Notes under the pieces: generated by a model
What the model was told of the DNA's origin: nothing
Database searches by the model: none
What the model saw: the letters and a program-made list of their open reading frames with translations, nothing else
In this document: positions 49,068 to 57,382 of the stretch, in pieces
How the letters are laid out: each line of letters begins with the position of its first letter
How positions within the stretch are numbered: position 1 is the first letter of the stretch
Origin: Emcibacteraceae bacterium
GTDB taxonomy: Bacteria; Pseudomonadota; Alphaproteobacteria; Sphingomonadales; Emcibacteraceae
Assembly: GCA_021774795.1 (NCBI GenBank)
Contig: JAJFIR010000006.1
Location: 124,001-188,000, forward strand
DNA: 64,000 nt
Direction: 5' to 3'
Made by a program: the position numbers and the translations under genes

Positions 49068-49721
49068 ATGGGATTTGACCTTATCATCTTTGATTGTGAC
49101 GGGGTGTTGGTGGATAGCGAACCGCTTTCAAATCAATTGCTTTGTAATTCGCTGGCCCGTTACGGCCTATACATGACCGTTGAAGATGTTATTGAAACAT
49201 TCGTCGGTCGTTCAATGACTTCGGTGGTATCCATCGCTGAGGAACTTGCAGGGCGGAAACTGCCGGATGATTTCCTTGACGTGCTTCAGGAAGAAACGTT
49301 TGAACTTTTTAAAACCGACTTAAAGCCCGTTGAAGGCATTCATGACGTGTTAAGTCATTTAAAGGATAAAGAAAAACCGTTTTGTCTGGCGTCCAGCGGT
49401 AGTTTCGAAAAAATGGATTTAACCCTTGGCATTACCGACCTTCGTAAATATTTCAGTGACAATATTTATAATTCATCACAAGTGAAGCGCGGAAAACCAT
49501 ACCCCGACTTATTCCTTCATGCGGCGGAGCAGATGCAGGTGGAGCCGGCAAAATGCCTGGTGGTTGAAGACAGCCACCCCGGCGTACAAGCCGCCGTCGC
49601 CGCCGGTATGGAGGTTATGGCCTACAGCGTACGCGGGTTTGACGACAAACTTAAAAAAGCAGGTGGACTTGTATTCAAGGATATGCGGAAGGTTTTGGAG
49701 CATATCAAATTGTTACCCTAG
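49068..49721 (+). CDS. HAD-superfamily phosphatase (beta-phosphoglucomutase/phosphoglycolate type)
   Basis: A 217-residue haloacid dehalogenase-like hydrolase. Motif I IIFDCDGVLVDSEPL (nucleophile Asp and acid/base Asp), motif II FCLASSGS, motif III Lys in VKRGKPYPDLFLHAAEQM, motif IV VVEDSHPGVQAAVAAGM. A helical cap lies between motifs I and II, which classes it as C1-cap, with phosphosugar phosphatase or mutase activity. It is three bases downstream of the aminotransferase and probably cotranscribed. Confidence 0.86.
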   Translation: MGFDLIIFDCDGVLVDSEPLSNQLLCNSLARYGLYMTVEDVIETFVGRSMTSVVSIAEELAGRKLPDDFLDVLQEETFELFKTDLKPVEGIHDVLSHLKDKEKPFCLASSGSFEKMDLTLGITDLRKYFSDNIYNSSQVKRGKPYPDLFLHAAEQMQVEPAKCLVVEDSHPGVQAAVAAGMEVMAYSVRGFDDKLKKAGGLVFKDMRKVLEHIKLLP

Positions 49722-49730
49722 TATCTGAGC

Positions 49731-49761
49731 AAAAAAAATGCCGGGTAACAAGTACCCGGCA
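49731..49761 (-). terminator. intrinsic terminator of the minus-strand sRNA (and lysR)
   Basis: TGCCGGGTA (49739-49747) and TACCCGGCA (49753-49761) pair over nine bases; on the minus strand the stem is followed by eight T (the A run at 49731-49738). On the plus strand no T run follows, so it works leftward. Confidence 0.92.
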
Positions 49762-49894
49762 AGTTCACAAAATATAGGGAGGTTTCATATCTTGGGGAGA
49801 GTATGAAACATGTGGTGGACCGTAAAGGGGGAGGATGCGGCGCCACCACGAACTGAGACAACTTAAGAGTTTCTCAGCGATGTTTCTCAACATC
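49731..49894 (-). ncRNA. putative C-rich-loop small regulatory RNA
   Basis: On the minus strand four stem-loops follow one another: GATGTT-GAGA-AACATC (49894-49879); CTGAGA-AACT-loop-AGTT-TCTCAG with one bulge (49877-49853); GTGGTGG...CCACCAC (49849-49812) whose loop carries CCTCCCCC; and GTTTCATA-loop-TATGAAAC (49809-49782) with CTCTCCCC in the loop. A single-stranded CCTCCCT (49782-49776) and a strong terminator with eight T complete it. TATTAT at 49905-49900 places a start near 49894, just at the first stem. Three exposed anti-Shine-Dalgarno segments suggest an mRNA-binding sRNA; it could also be the processed lysR 3' end. No protein frame explains this structure. Confidence 0.75.
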
Positions 49895-49996
49895 TGAATA
49901 TAATATAGATGATCACTATAGGAATGAGTACTAGGCAAAATAGCATTGCTGCCATGCAAAAAACGCATAGCTTAAGATATGCATAAAAAATACATG

Positions 49997-50881
49997 TTAA
50001 AAACTCGACTTATTAAATTCTTCAACAATGAAATCACGAAAGGCGGCGATACGTTTTGAATTTCTAAGTTCTTGAGTATAAACGAAATATGCGGGAAATT
50101 CCGGCCCCTGGAAATCTGAAAGGACGCGGTTGATATTGGTTGATCCCTGAACAAGATAATCGGGCAGGGCGGCGATGCCCAAACCGGATTTTACCGCCGA
50201 AAGCACGCCGTGAATGCTGTTTATTTGTAAAACGGGGATCCTTTTTACCTTTGCACCAATGTCTAAAACCCAGTTTATGTCGCGTATGGGGCTTGTGGTT
50301 GAATCGCCGTAAGTAATTAAATGGTGGTCGTCCAATTCTTCCGGTGATTTCGGCCTTCCGTTTTTATTAAGGTAGCCCGGTGACGCATATAAATGATGGT
50401 GAAAGGTGCCGACTTGCTTTTGGATAAGGTCCAGATGTTCGGCCGGATGGAAGCGAATAGCGACATCGGCCTGCCGTGTAAGAAGGTCATAATTTTTGTC
50501 CGCGACCACCATTTGTACTTTGATATCCGGATAACGGAAAATGAACTTTTTAATGCGGTGCATCATCCAGGTCGAACCAAAGCTTGTGGTCGTGGTGATT
50601 TTTAAATTACCGCGCGGTCTTTCTGTGCCTTCCAGTATTTTTTGTTCTGTCACATGAATTTTTGAAACGACATCTTTTGTGGTTTCATATAATGTTTCGC
50701 CTTCGTCGGTTAAAATAAGCCCTCGCGCATGGCGGTTGAATAGGGAGGTTTGCAGGCTTTCTTCTAATGTACGGATTTGGCGGCTAACGGCGGATTGGCT
50801 AAGCCCCAGTCTTTCACCCGCATGGGTAAAGCTGCCTGCCGTGGCAACAGTATGAAATATACGTAGTTTATCCCAATCCAT
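49997..50881 (-). CDS. LysR-family transcriptional regulator
   Basis: A 294-residue regulator: an N-terminal winged helix (about 1-60) with TAGSFTHAGERLGLSQSAVS as recognition helix, then a periplasmic-binding-protein-like effector domain (about 90-290). The effector and targets are unknown. The gene is read away from trxB with 15 bases between them, both minus, so trxB-lysR may be one transcript. The following terminator is 236 bases downstream, with the putative sRNA in between. Confidence 0.9.
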   Translation of the reverse strand: MDWDKLRIFHTVATAGSFTHAGERLGLSQSAVSRQIRTLEESLQTSLFNRHARGLILTDEGETLYETTKDVVSKIHVTEQKILEGTERPRGNLKITTTTSFGSTWMMHRIKKFIFRYPDIKVQMVVADKNYDLLTRQADVAIRFHPAEHLDLIQKQVGTFHHHLYASPGYLNKNGRPKSPEELDDHHLITYGDSTTSPIRDINWVLDIGAKVKRIPVLQINSIHGVLSAVKSGLGIAALPDYLVQGSTNINRVLSDFQGPEFPAYFVYTQELRNSKRIAAFRDFIVEEFNKSSF

Positions 50882-50896
50882 TCAGATGCTTTCTAT

Positions 50897-51844
50897 TCAT
50901 TCACTTTCCGCAATAAACTTTTCTGCTTCAAGTGCCGCCATGCAGCCCATACCGGCCGCCGTAACGGCTTGTCTGTATTTTTCGTCTGTAACATCGCCTG
51001 CGGCGTAAACACCTGGTACATCTGTTAAAGTGCTATCCGGGGCCGTGTTAATATAACCGCGATCATTTATATCAACTTTCCCGTTAAAGAGCGAGGTTGA
51101 TGGTGCATGACCGATGGCAATGAAAACACCGTGCACGGGAATTTCGGAAAGCTCCCCGGTTTTAACGTTTTTAATTCGGGCCGCCGTAACGCCGCCCATC
51201 GGACCTTCATCACCGAGGATTTCATCAATTTCACTGTCCCAAACGCATTCGATTTTTTCATTGGCAAACAAGCGGTCCTGTAATATTTTTTCAGAGCGTA
51301 GCTCATCACGCCTGTGGATTAATGTTACTTTGGAGGCGAAGTTGGTTATGAAAATTGCTTCTTCAACGGCAGTGTTACCGCCGCCTACGACTATCACGTC
51401 TTTACCGCGGTAAAAGAAACCGTCACATGTGGCACAGGCGGACACGCCGGTTCCCTGAAATTTTTCTTCCGACGGAATGCCAAGCCATTTTGCCTGCGCA
51501 CCAGTTGCTATGATCACCGTGTCACCAATATATGTATCGCCGCTATCACCCTTGCAGACAAAAGGCCGTTTTGAAAAATCAACATCAGTTATGAAATCGG
51601 TAATGATTGTCGTATCGACATTTTCGGCCTGTGCTTTCATTTGTTCCATAAGCCACGGCCCCTGGATCGCTTCGCCAAAACCGGGGTAATTTTCCACATC
51701 GGTAGTAATGGTAAGTTGGCCACCAGGTTCCATGCCTTGTACAATAATTGGTTTTAAATTTGCACGTGCCGCGTAGATCGCCGCCGTATAACCGGCAGGA
51801 CCGGAACCGATAATAAGGACTTTAGTGTGATGTTCAGTAGCCAT
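50897..51844 (-). CDS. trxB: thioredoxin-disulfide reductase
   Basis: NADPH-dependent flavoenzyme reducing thioredoxin, 315 residues. FAD site IIGSGPAGYTAAIYAARANL, redox pair CATCDGFFYRG (CxxC) near residue 140, NADPH site VVGGGNTAVEEAIFI, and C-terminal YAAGDVTDEKYRQAVTAAG. ATG 51844 has GGAG eight bases upstream and gives the family N-terminus; TTG at 51859 is not needed. Confidence 0.96.
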   Translation of the reverse strand: MATEHHTKVLIIGSGPAGYTAAIYAARANLKPIIVQGMEPGGQLTITTDVENYPGFGEAIQGPWLMEQMKAQAENVDTTIITDFITDVDFSKRPFVCKGDSGDTYIGDTVIIATGAQAKWLGIPSEEKFQGTGVSACATCDGFFYRGKDVIVVGGGNTAVEEAIFITNFASKVTLIHRRDELRSEKILQDRLFANEKIECVWDSEIDEILGDEGPMGGVTAARIKNVKTGELSEIPVHGVFIAIGHAPSTSLFNGKVDINDRGYINTAPDSTLTDVPGVYAAGDVTDEKYRQAVTAAGMGCMAALEAEKFIAESE

Positions 51845-51901
51845 TAAAGGAAGCTCCAAGTGGAAATATTACCAAAAAATATGGATGATCTTATGACAGA
51901 T

Positions 51902-51928
51902 AAAAACCGGACTGTGAAGCCCGGTTTT
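51902..51928 (-). terminator. intrinsic terminator after the DsbA-like gene
   Basis: AAAACCGG (51903-51910) pairs with CCGGTTTT (51921-51928); on the minus strand the stem runs into five T. It closes the dsbA-like gene and insulates trxB. Confidence 0.8.
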
Positions 51929-51961
51929 GACATTAATTTATGAAGTGGAGATTTATCGCCA

Positions 51962-52699
51962 TTACAGTGTGGCTCGTTGGGTATCCACTATATCTTTGAG
52001 CTTATCATAAGAAATATACCCGGGGATAATCTGATCGCCAATGACAAATCCCGGCGTTCCGGAAATGCCAATATTTTGAACAAGATATTTCGTTTTCATA
52101 ATATTTGTTTCAATTTCCGGATCGGTCATATCTTCAACCAATTGATCGTTATCAAGGCCAATATCACCGGCAATTTTTAATACGAGGTCTTCGGTTAATT
52201 GGCGTTTGTTTTTCATAAGAGCATTATGAAATTCCAAAAATTTCCCTTGTTTCATGGCAGCCATTGCCGCAACTGTGGCATATTGCGAAGATTCGGCTAA
52301 AATCGGAAGTTCCTTATATATGATTTTCACGTCATTATCTTCTTCCAAAAGTCGGGCAAAAACATCCGGAACCTGTTTGCAATATCCGCAGTTATAATCG
52401 TAAAATTCAACGATGGTGACTTTTGCATCTTTATTACCTGCTACGAAGCTATAGCCATCATTGTAAAGAAGGTCTTCAGAGCTTGAAAGCGCGCTAGCAT
52501 TTTGCCGCGAACGAAGCACTTCAACTGCTTGGGGGATAATCTCGGGATTAGCTAAAATATATTCACGAATAAGGGTATTAATTTCGTCTTTTTGTGATTT
52601 GTTGAATGTTTCACTTTGCTGTGCGTTTCCAGACATGGAAAATAAGCCCGCTGCGACAAGCATTGAACATACTGCAATGGCCAATTTTGAAGACTTCAT
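51962..52699 (-). CDS. DsbA/ScsC-like periplasmic thiol-disulfide oxidoreductase
   Basis: A 245-residue exported thioredoxin-fold protein. Signal peptide with cleavage near GNA-QQ (about residue 27), a helical N-terminal extension (about 30-75, EINTLIREYILANPEIIPQA) as in trimerising ScsC/Com1-type proteins, the active site FYDYNCGYCKQV (CxxC) near residue 107, and the cis-Pro loop GISGTPGFVIGD. The motif CGYC and extension suggest isomerase or oxidase work on secreted proteins. It starts three bases after the M48 protease gene, so the two form an operon. Confidence 0.9.
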   Translation of the reverse strand: MKSSKLAIAVCSMLVAAGLFSMSGNAQQSETFNKSQKDEINTLIREYILANPEIIPQAVEVLRSRQNASALSSSEDLLYNDGYSFVAGNKDAKVTIVEFYDYNCGYCKQVPDVFARLLEEDNDVKIIYKELPILAESSQYATVAAMAAMKQGKFLEFHNALMKNKRQLTEDLVLKIAGDIGLDNDQLVEDMTDPEIETNIMKTKYLVQNIGISGTPGFVIGDQIIPGYISYDKLKDIVDTQRATL

Positions 52700-52702
52700 T
52701 TA

Positions 52703-54139
52703 CTAACTCCTGTTTCTTTCTTTATGTCTTTGCTGCGTATTTTCTTTACGCTGTTTTTCAAGACGCTCTCTTGCCTTATCTGACATATTTGCTTCCATGG
52801 TAATCATAATGTCCTGGGCTTTGACCCATCTCGGCGAATCTTTTGGCAGTAAATCTACCGCCTTTTTCGCGTTTATCATGGCACCCCTGGAATCACCAGA
52901 CAGCAAAAAATGTTGTGCTGTTGAATAATGGGTGAGGGCCTCGTTATTATTGCGGTGATAAGCGATTGAAGCCTGTTTCCAGCCAAAACTGTTAAGCGGG
53001 TCTTGCTCAAGGGATATTTCCAAATTTTCTATGGCCTCTTCAAGATAATGGTCTTCTTCTGTGCTGATCAAGGATTGTGCATAAGACATTCTAAGCAAGG
53101 CGGAATCCGGTAGATATTTAACAGCATTCTTATATGGCTCAAGCGAATCAACTACTCTGCCGTCTTCAAATAGGATTTGACCTTTGGTTTCGTAAAAAAA
53201 TGGATTTTCCGGATTTTCCGCGATTAGTCCTGAAATTTCTACAAGTGCCTTATCAACTTTATGTTCCTTATGATACGCATATGTCCTGGCGTATCTTGCA
53301 TTAATTGAATTATCGCCAAGCGGATATCTCACCATTGTTGCATGGTATGGCCGCAAATAGCCGTATAATTTGGCCTGTAAAAGTTTAAATTTCTTTTCAA
53401 GTTCCGGGTCGGTTTCAGTTTCATAATATTGCGATTCCATCACTTGATCTTGCATCCTGTTAATTCTCACTGAATTCATGGGATGTGTACTTGCATAAGG
53501 GTCCTGATACTTTTCGGGAACCAGTTCCTGATCACCAAGAATTTCAAAAAATTCAAGGAGGCCTTTTCCGGATTGCCCTGTTTTTTCCAGAAGTGTTAGC
53601 GCAGCTTGGTCCGCAGAAGATTCCTGTGTCCGACTAAATTTAAGAAGTGAGCGGTAACCGACGTGCTGTCCGCCCATCATTAATGCCAACCCGGCATCTG
53701 CGGAGCCAGCGGCCATTGCGCCTATACCAAGTAATACCCCCAGAAGGCTATATGTTGCCATTTGTGAGAAACCATTTTCAGATCTGGATAAGTGTCCACC
53801 CGTTATGTGACCCGTTTCGTGAGAAACAACCCCGATAACCTGATTTGCTTTTTCAGCTTTGAGTAATAATCCAGAATTAATAAATACATTTTGACCGCCC
53901 ATCACGAACGCATTAATGGTATTATCATTCAAAAGGTATGTTTTAACGGCATTGGTATCAAGTTCTGCGGCAATAAAAATGGGTTCGGTCAAATCTCTAA
54001 TGATTTGCTCGATTTCAGCATCTCTAATAATACTAAGACCACGGCTTTGCGCGTGTACGACAGGGGCCATGCTGAAGGAATAAATCAGGATGATACTGAA
54101 AAGTCGTGTTGCTAAATTTCTAATAAGTCTTGGTTTCAT
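52703..54139 (-). CDS. M48-family periplasmic metalloprotease with TPR domain (BepA-like)
   Basis: A 478-residue protease/chaperone for outer-membrane quality control. Signal peptide (about 1-30), zinc motif GVVSHETGHITGGHLSR (HExxH) near residue 110 with the third ligand Glu in RTQESSADQAALTLLEK, and a C-terminal tetratricopeptide region (about 270-450). In E. coli BepA helps BamA and degrades misassembled LptD; the role here is inferred. The next gene downstream is the DsbA-like oxidoreductase, which also fits envelope quality control. Confidence 0.9.
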   Translation of the reverse strand: MKPRLIRNLATRLFSIILIYSFSMAPVVHAQSRGLSIIRDAEIEQIIRDLTEPIFIAAELDTNAVKTYLLNDNTINAFVMGGQNVFINSGLLLKAEKANQVIGVVSHETGHITGGHLSRSENGFSQMATYSLLGVLLGIGAMAAGSADAGLALMMGGQHVGYRSLLKFSRTQESSADQAALTLLEKTGQSGKGLLEFFEILGDQELVPEKYQDPYASTHPMNSVRINRMQDQVMESQYYETETDPELEKKFKLLQAKLYGYLRPYHATMVRYPLGDNSINARYARTYAYHKEHKVDKALVEISGLIAENPENPFFYETKGQILFEDGRVVDSLEPYKNAVKYLPDSALLRMSYAQSLISTEEDHYLEEAIENLEISLEQDPLNSFGWKQASIAYHRNNNEALTHYSTAQHFLLSGDSRGAMINAKKAVDLLPKDSPRWVKAQDIMITMEANMSDKARERLEKQRKENTQQRHKERNRS

Positions 54140-54298
54140 AATATAATTGTATGCGTTTGGCTTGGCTTCGTCAAATAACGTTTCAATAAAGCTTTTGTTA
54201 CCTGAATGGAGAGTGAATGACTATATTTTGCAATTGTGACAAAAGTAAATCCCAAATATTAGATATTCAGGATTTATTTTCTAAGATTTATGTGAAGA

Positions 54299-56875
54299 TT
54301 AACTTATAGCCCTTGACCACCAGCCCTTTTTCTTGGGGAGCGCGTCTTTAGGTGGCTCATCAGATTTCCCGGCAGCTTTTGAAACCCTGGTTTCTTTAGT
54401 TTTTTTCTTATCTTCACCAGCGGATTTTCCGTTAGAGTTTACTTCAGGCGTTTTTTCCTCAGCGGCTTTCTTTGTTGTCTTCGGTTTTACTTTTGTATTT
54501 TCCGTTGCTTCTTTTGGAGCCGCTTCAGTTGTAGGCTCTTTCTCCGCGTTTTCCTTTGGCGCGGCTTTGGCTCTTGATTTTCGTGGTTCTTTTTTTGCTT
54601 TAATTTCACCATCTTTAACTTCTGATGAACCAACAGATTCTCTTACCGGTGTATTTTGATCCGTATTTTCTTTTGCCGCAGAATTTGTATCGGGCTGATC
54701 ATTATTGCGCCTTCTGTTGCGACGAGGACGGCGACGACGGTTTGATCTTTCTGACTTTTCATTATTCACATCAGTTTTCTCACTAACTTGAACGTCAGAA
54801 CCGGAATCAGAATTTTCATTCTTACTGGTTTCATTGTCGCCTTTATTATATTGATTTCTTTTTCTGCGGCGTCGGCGTTTTGGTTTTTCTTTGCCGCCTT
54901 CATCGGGTGAAACATCTTCTTCAGTTACATCAATAAGCTTATTGACGTCTTTACCCAGTTCTAATGAATTTTTTCTCTTTTGAGCTGTTTGAGAAGGCTT
55001 GCCCGATTTTTCCATGCGGTGTGCTGAAGCGGTTAGTTCATTGTCGATGGCAATTGACACGCTGAAATCATATCTTTTTTCAAGATCTATTAAATTCAAA
55101 CGTTTATTATTCAATATATAAACTGCGACACTTGAAGGCAGATAAACCGTAAATTTAGAATTTTTAGCGCGAATGCCTTCTTCTTCAATGATACGTAAAA
55201 TGTGTAAACTTTGCGATTCAACCGACCTTAATAATCCGCTACCTTCGCAATGTGGGCAGGGGGTTGTGCTGGATTCCAAAACGCCGACACGTAATCGTTG
55301 GCGCGACATTTCCATTAAGCCAAAAGAGCTAATGCGACCGACTTGTATTCGGGCACGGTCACTTTTAAGGCAGGATTTCATTTTTCTTTCGACCGCGCGG
55401 TTATTGCGCTGGTCTTCCATATCAATAAAGTCAATAACGACCAAACCTGCCATATCTCTTAGTTTTAATTGGCGTGCAACCTCTTCTGCTGCTTCAAGAT
55501 TGGTTTTAACGGCTGTTTCTTCGATATTGTGTTCTTTCGTAGCACGCCCAGAGTTAACATCAATTGAAACCAACGCTTCGGTAGGATTAATAACAATATA
55601 TCCCCCCGATTTTAGCTGTGCAGTCGGTGTAAACATTGAGTTGAGGTGAGTTTCAACCCTGTAACGTTGGAAAAGTGGTATTGGGTCCACGTAATGCTGA
55701 ATTTTCTTAGCATGAGAGGGCATTAACATGCTCATGAAGTCTAACGCAGTTTTATAGCCGCGTTCCCCTTCAACAAGTATTTCACTGACTTCCCGTGTAT
55801 AAAGATCTCTGATGGTTCTCTTTATTAAATCACCTTCTTCATAAATCAAACTTGGCGCGATAGATTTTAAAGTAAGTTCGCGAATAGCTTCCCACGTGCG
55901 TTTTAAATAGTCATAGTCGCGTTTTATTTCCGGCTTGGTGCGATTGTTGCCCGCTGTACGGATAATACAAGCATGGCCTTTGGGTAAATTAAGACTACTC
56001 AACATATCTTTAAGTTTTTTACGGTCCCGTACATTTGCTATTTTCCGGCTTACGCCGCCGCCGTGAAGGGTATTGGGCATTAAAACGCAGTAACGACCAG
56101 GTAAGGATAAATAAGTAGTAAGCGCGGCACCTTTGTTGCCACGTTCCTCCTTTACGACTTGAATAAGGATGATTTGATTTTTCTTTATGACTTCCTGAAT
56201 TTTATATTTATAGCGTAGTCTTTTAGCCATTTTGATGCGAAGTTTTTCTTCGTCTTCTTCTTCTGAAGTAACTCCGGTATCTTCTTCCCTTGACGCGTCA
56301 TCATTGAGTTCTTCTTTTGCATCAATTTGCTCTTCATCTTTTGAAGGCTGCTCACTGTCGTTATTTTTTTTATCTTCATTTGTGTCCGTAACTACTTCTT
56401 CGATAATTTTATCATCTTTTGTTTTATCGTTAGCAGCCTCAGATTCTGTTCCATCGTCTTCAATTTCCGTTATTTTCGTTTTAGCGGCTTTGGTTTTTTC
56501 TGCTTTTGTTTTTCTAGGGCTCTTTTCTTTAGCACTAGATTTCTTTTCTTCCTCTTCTTCCTCCTCATCATTAAACAGGTCGGCATTGGCCGCAGCCTCT
56601 TCAGCAATGAGGGCTTCGCGGTCAGCGACGGGTATTTGATAGTAATCAGGATGAATTTCACTAAAAGCCAGAAAGCCATGACGATTGCCACCATAGTCGA
56701 CAAATGCGGCTTGTAGTGACGGTTCGACACGGGTTACTTTTGCTAAATAGATGCTACCCTTGAGTTGCTTTTTGGCGGAACTCTCATAATCGAACTCCTC
56801 CACTTGGTTTCCATCGACGATCGCCACACGGGTCTCTTCCCGGTGGGAAGCGTCGATCAACATACGTATTGACAT
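54299..56875 (-). CDS. rne: ribonuclease E/G with acidic S1 insertion
   Basis: Endonuclease of mRNA decay and rRNA processing, 858 residues. The S1 domain is interrupted by an acidic/basic low-complexity insert (about residues 100-220), typical of alphaproteobacteria. Catalytic Asp motifs are ALVSIDVNSGR and GLVVIDFIDMEDQRNN; the zinc-link is TPCPHCEGSGLL. The C-terminal third (about 630-858) is disordered with basic clusters (KPKRRRRRKRNQ, RSNRRRRPRRNRRR) that bind RNA or degradosome partners. The start has GGAGAT upstream and is preceded by a large stem-loop. Confidence 0.95.
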   Translation of the reverse strand: MSIRMLIDASHREETRVAIVDGNQVEEFDYESSAKKQLKGSIYLAKVTRVEPSLQAAFVDYGGNRHGFLAFSEIHPDYYQIPVADREALIAEEAAANADLFNDEEEEEEEKKSSAKEKSPRKTKAEKTKAAKTKITEIEDDGTESEAANDKTKDDKIIEEVVTDTNEDKKNNDSEQPSKDEEQIDAKEELNDDASREEDTGVTSEEEDEEKLRIKMAKRLRYKYKIQEVIKKNQIILIQVVKEERGNKGAALTTYLSLPGRYCVLMPNTLHGGGVSRKIANVRDRKKLKDMLSSLNLPKGHACIIRTAGNNRTKPEIKRDYDYLKRTWEAIRELTLKSIAPSLIYEEGDLIKRTIRDLYTREVSEILVEGERGYKTALDFMSMLMPSHAKKIQHYVDPIPLFQRYRVETHLNSMFTPTAQLKSGGYIVINPTEALVSIDVNSGRATKEHNIEETAVKTNLEAAEEVARQLKLRDMAGLVVIDFIDMEDQRNNRAVERKMKSCLKSDRARIQVGRISSFGLMEMSRQRLRVGVLESSTTPCPHCEGSGLLRSVESQSLHILRIIEEEGIRAKNSKFTVYLPSSVAVYILNNKRLNLIDLEKRYDFSVSIAIDNELTASAHRMEKSGKPSQTAQKRKNSLELGKDVNKLIDVTEEDVSPDEGGKEKPKRRRRRKRNQYNKGDNETSKNENSDSGSDVQVSEKTDVNNEKSERSNRRRRPRRNRRRNNDQPDTNSAAKENTDQNTPVRESVGSSEVKDGEIKAKKEPRKSRAKAAPKENAEKEPTTEAAPKEATENTKVKPKTTKKAAEEKTPEVNSNGKSAGEDKKKTKETRVSKAAGKSDEPPKDALPKKKGWWSRAIS

Positions 56876-56892
56876 TTAAGTTATCTCCATTG

Positions 56893-56948
56893 CAAAAACC
56901 GCTCAAGCTTATTGGATCAAAATTGATCATTAAGCGTGCAGGTTTTTG
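56893..56948 (-). promoter_or_regulatory. long stem-loop in the rne 5' leader
   Basis: CAAAAACC (56893-56900) pairs with GGTTTTTG (56941-56948), GC with GC, GCTTA (56907-56911) with TAAGC (56931-56935), and GATCAA (56915-56920) with TTGATC (56923-56928): about 21 paired bases in 56. It ends 17 bases before the rne start, next to the GGAG. In E. coli, RNase E controls its own message through 5'-leader hairpins; a like role here is inferred. Confidence 0.5.
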
Positions 56949-57309
56949 ATTAATTATATTAAATTGATTGGTTATTGAGGCTTTAATAGACTTAATAAAG
57001 AGAACAAATACGCCAACTGCATTAAAGGAGATTTCCCTTAATGTTTTGTGGCTACTCTTATGGCTATTAATGCATAAATTCATTTTTTATTTCTGCCTTA
57101 GTAAGGCCAGAAATATATACTTAATATATTTCTTTATTATTTTTAATTTTTGCGCTGCGTAATAAAATTTAATTTCAGCATCATAATTATACTGATAAAG
57201 GTTCTAAATATGATTAACACTAACATAGTGATCATTAACCACCATAACAACCTAAAAGCATTAAAAACTAAAAAATACTTTTTGAAAACATCATTTTATA
57301 CTAAAAATG

Positions 57310-57337
57310 TTAACAAAATTTTATAGTTAATGATAAT
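57310..57337 (+). promoter_or_regulatory. probable amiC promoter
   Basis: TTAACA (57310-57315), 16 bases, GATAAT (57332-57337); predicted start near 57344, about 39 bases before the ATG. Very AT-rich surroundings lower the certainty. Confidence 0.4.
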
Positions 57338-57382
57338 AATATCATGAATAAAGAAGTTTAAAGGCCGCGAAACAGGAATTTT

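Larger units (their letters stand above)
56876..57382. other. 507-base divergent intergenic region, rne leader and amiC promoter
   Basis: No gene is visible. The left half probably is the rne 5' leader on the minus strand: a stem-loop at 56893-56948 next to the rne ribosome site and a hairpin ATTTCTG-CCTT-AGT-AAGG-C-CAGAAAT at 57089-57114. The right half is very AT-rich and holds the amiC promoter. Confidence 0.6.

Noticed and set aside
54333-54659. Plus-strand frame opposite the rne tail
   Set aside because: Ser/Phe/Val-rich shadow of the low-complexity RNase E tail, without a ribosome site or family match.
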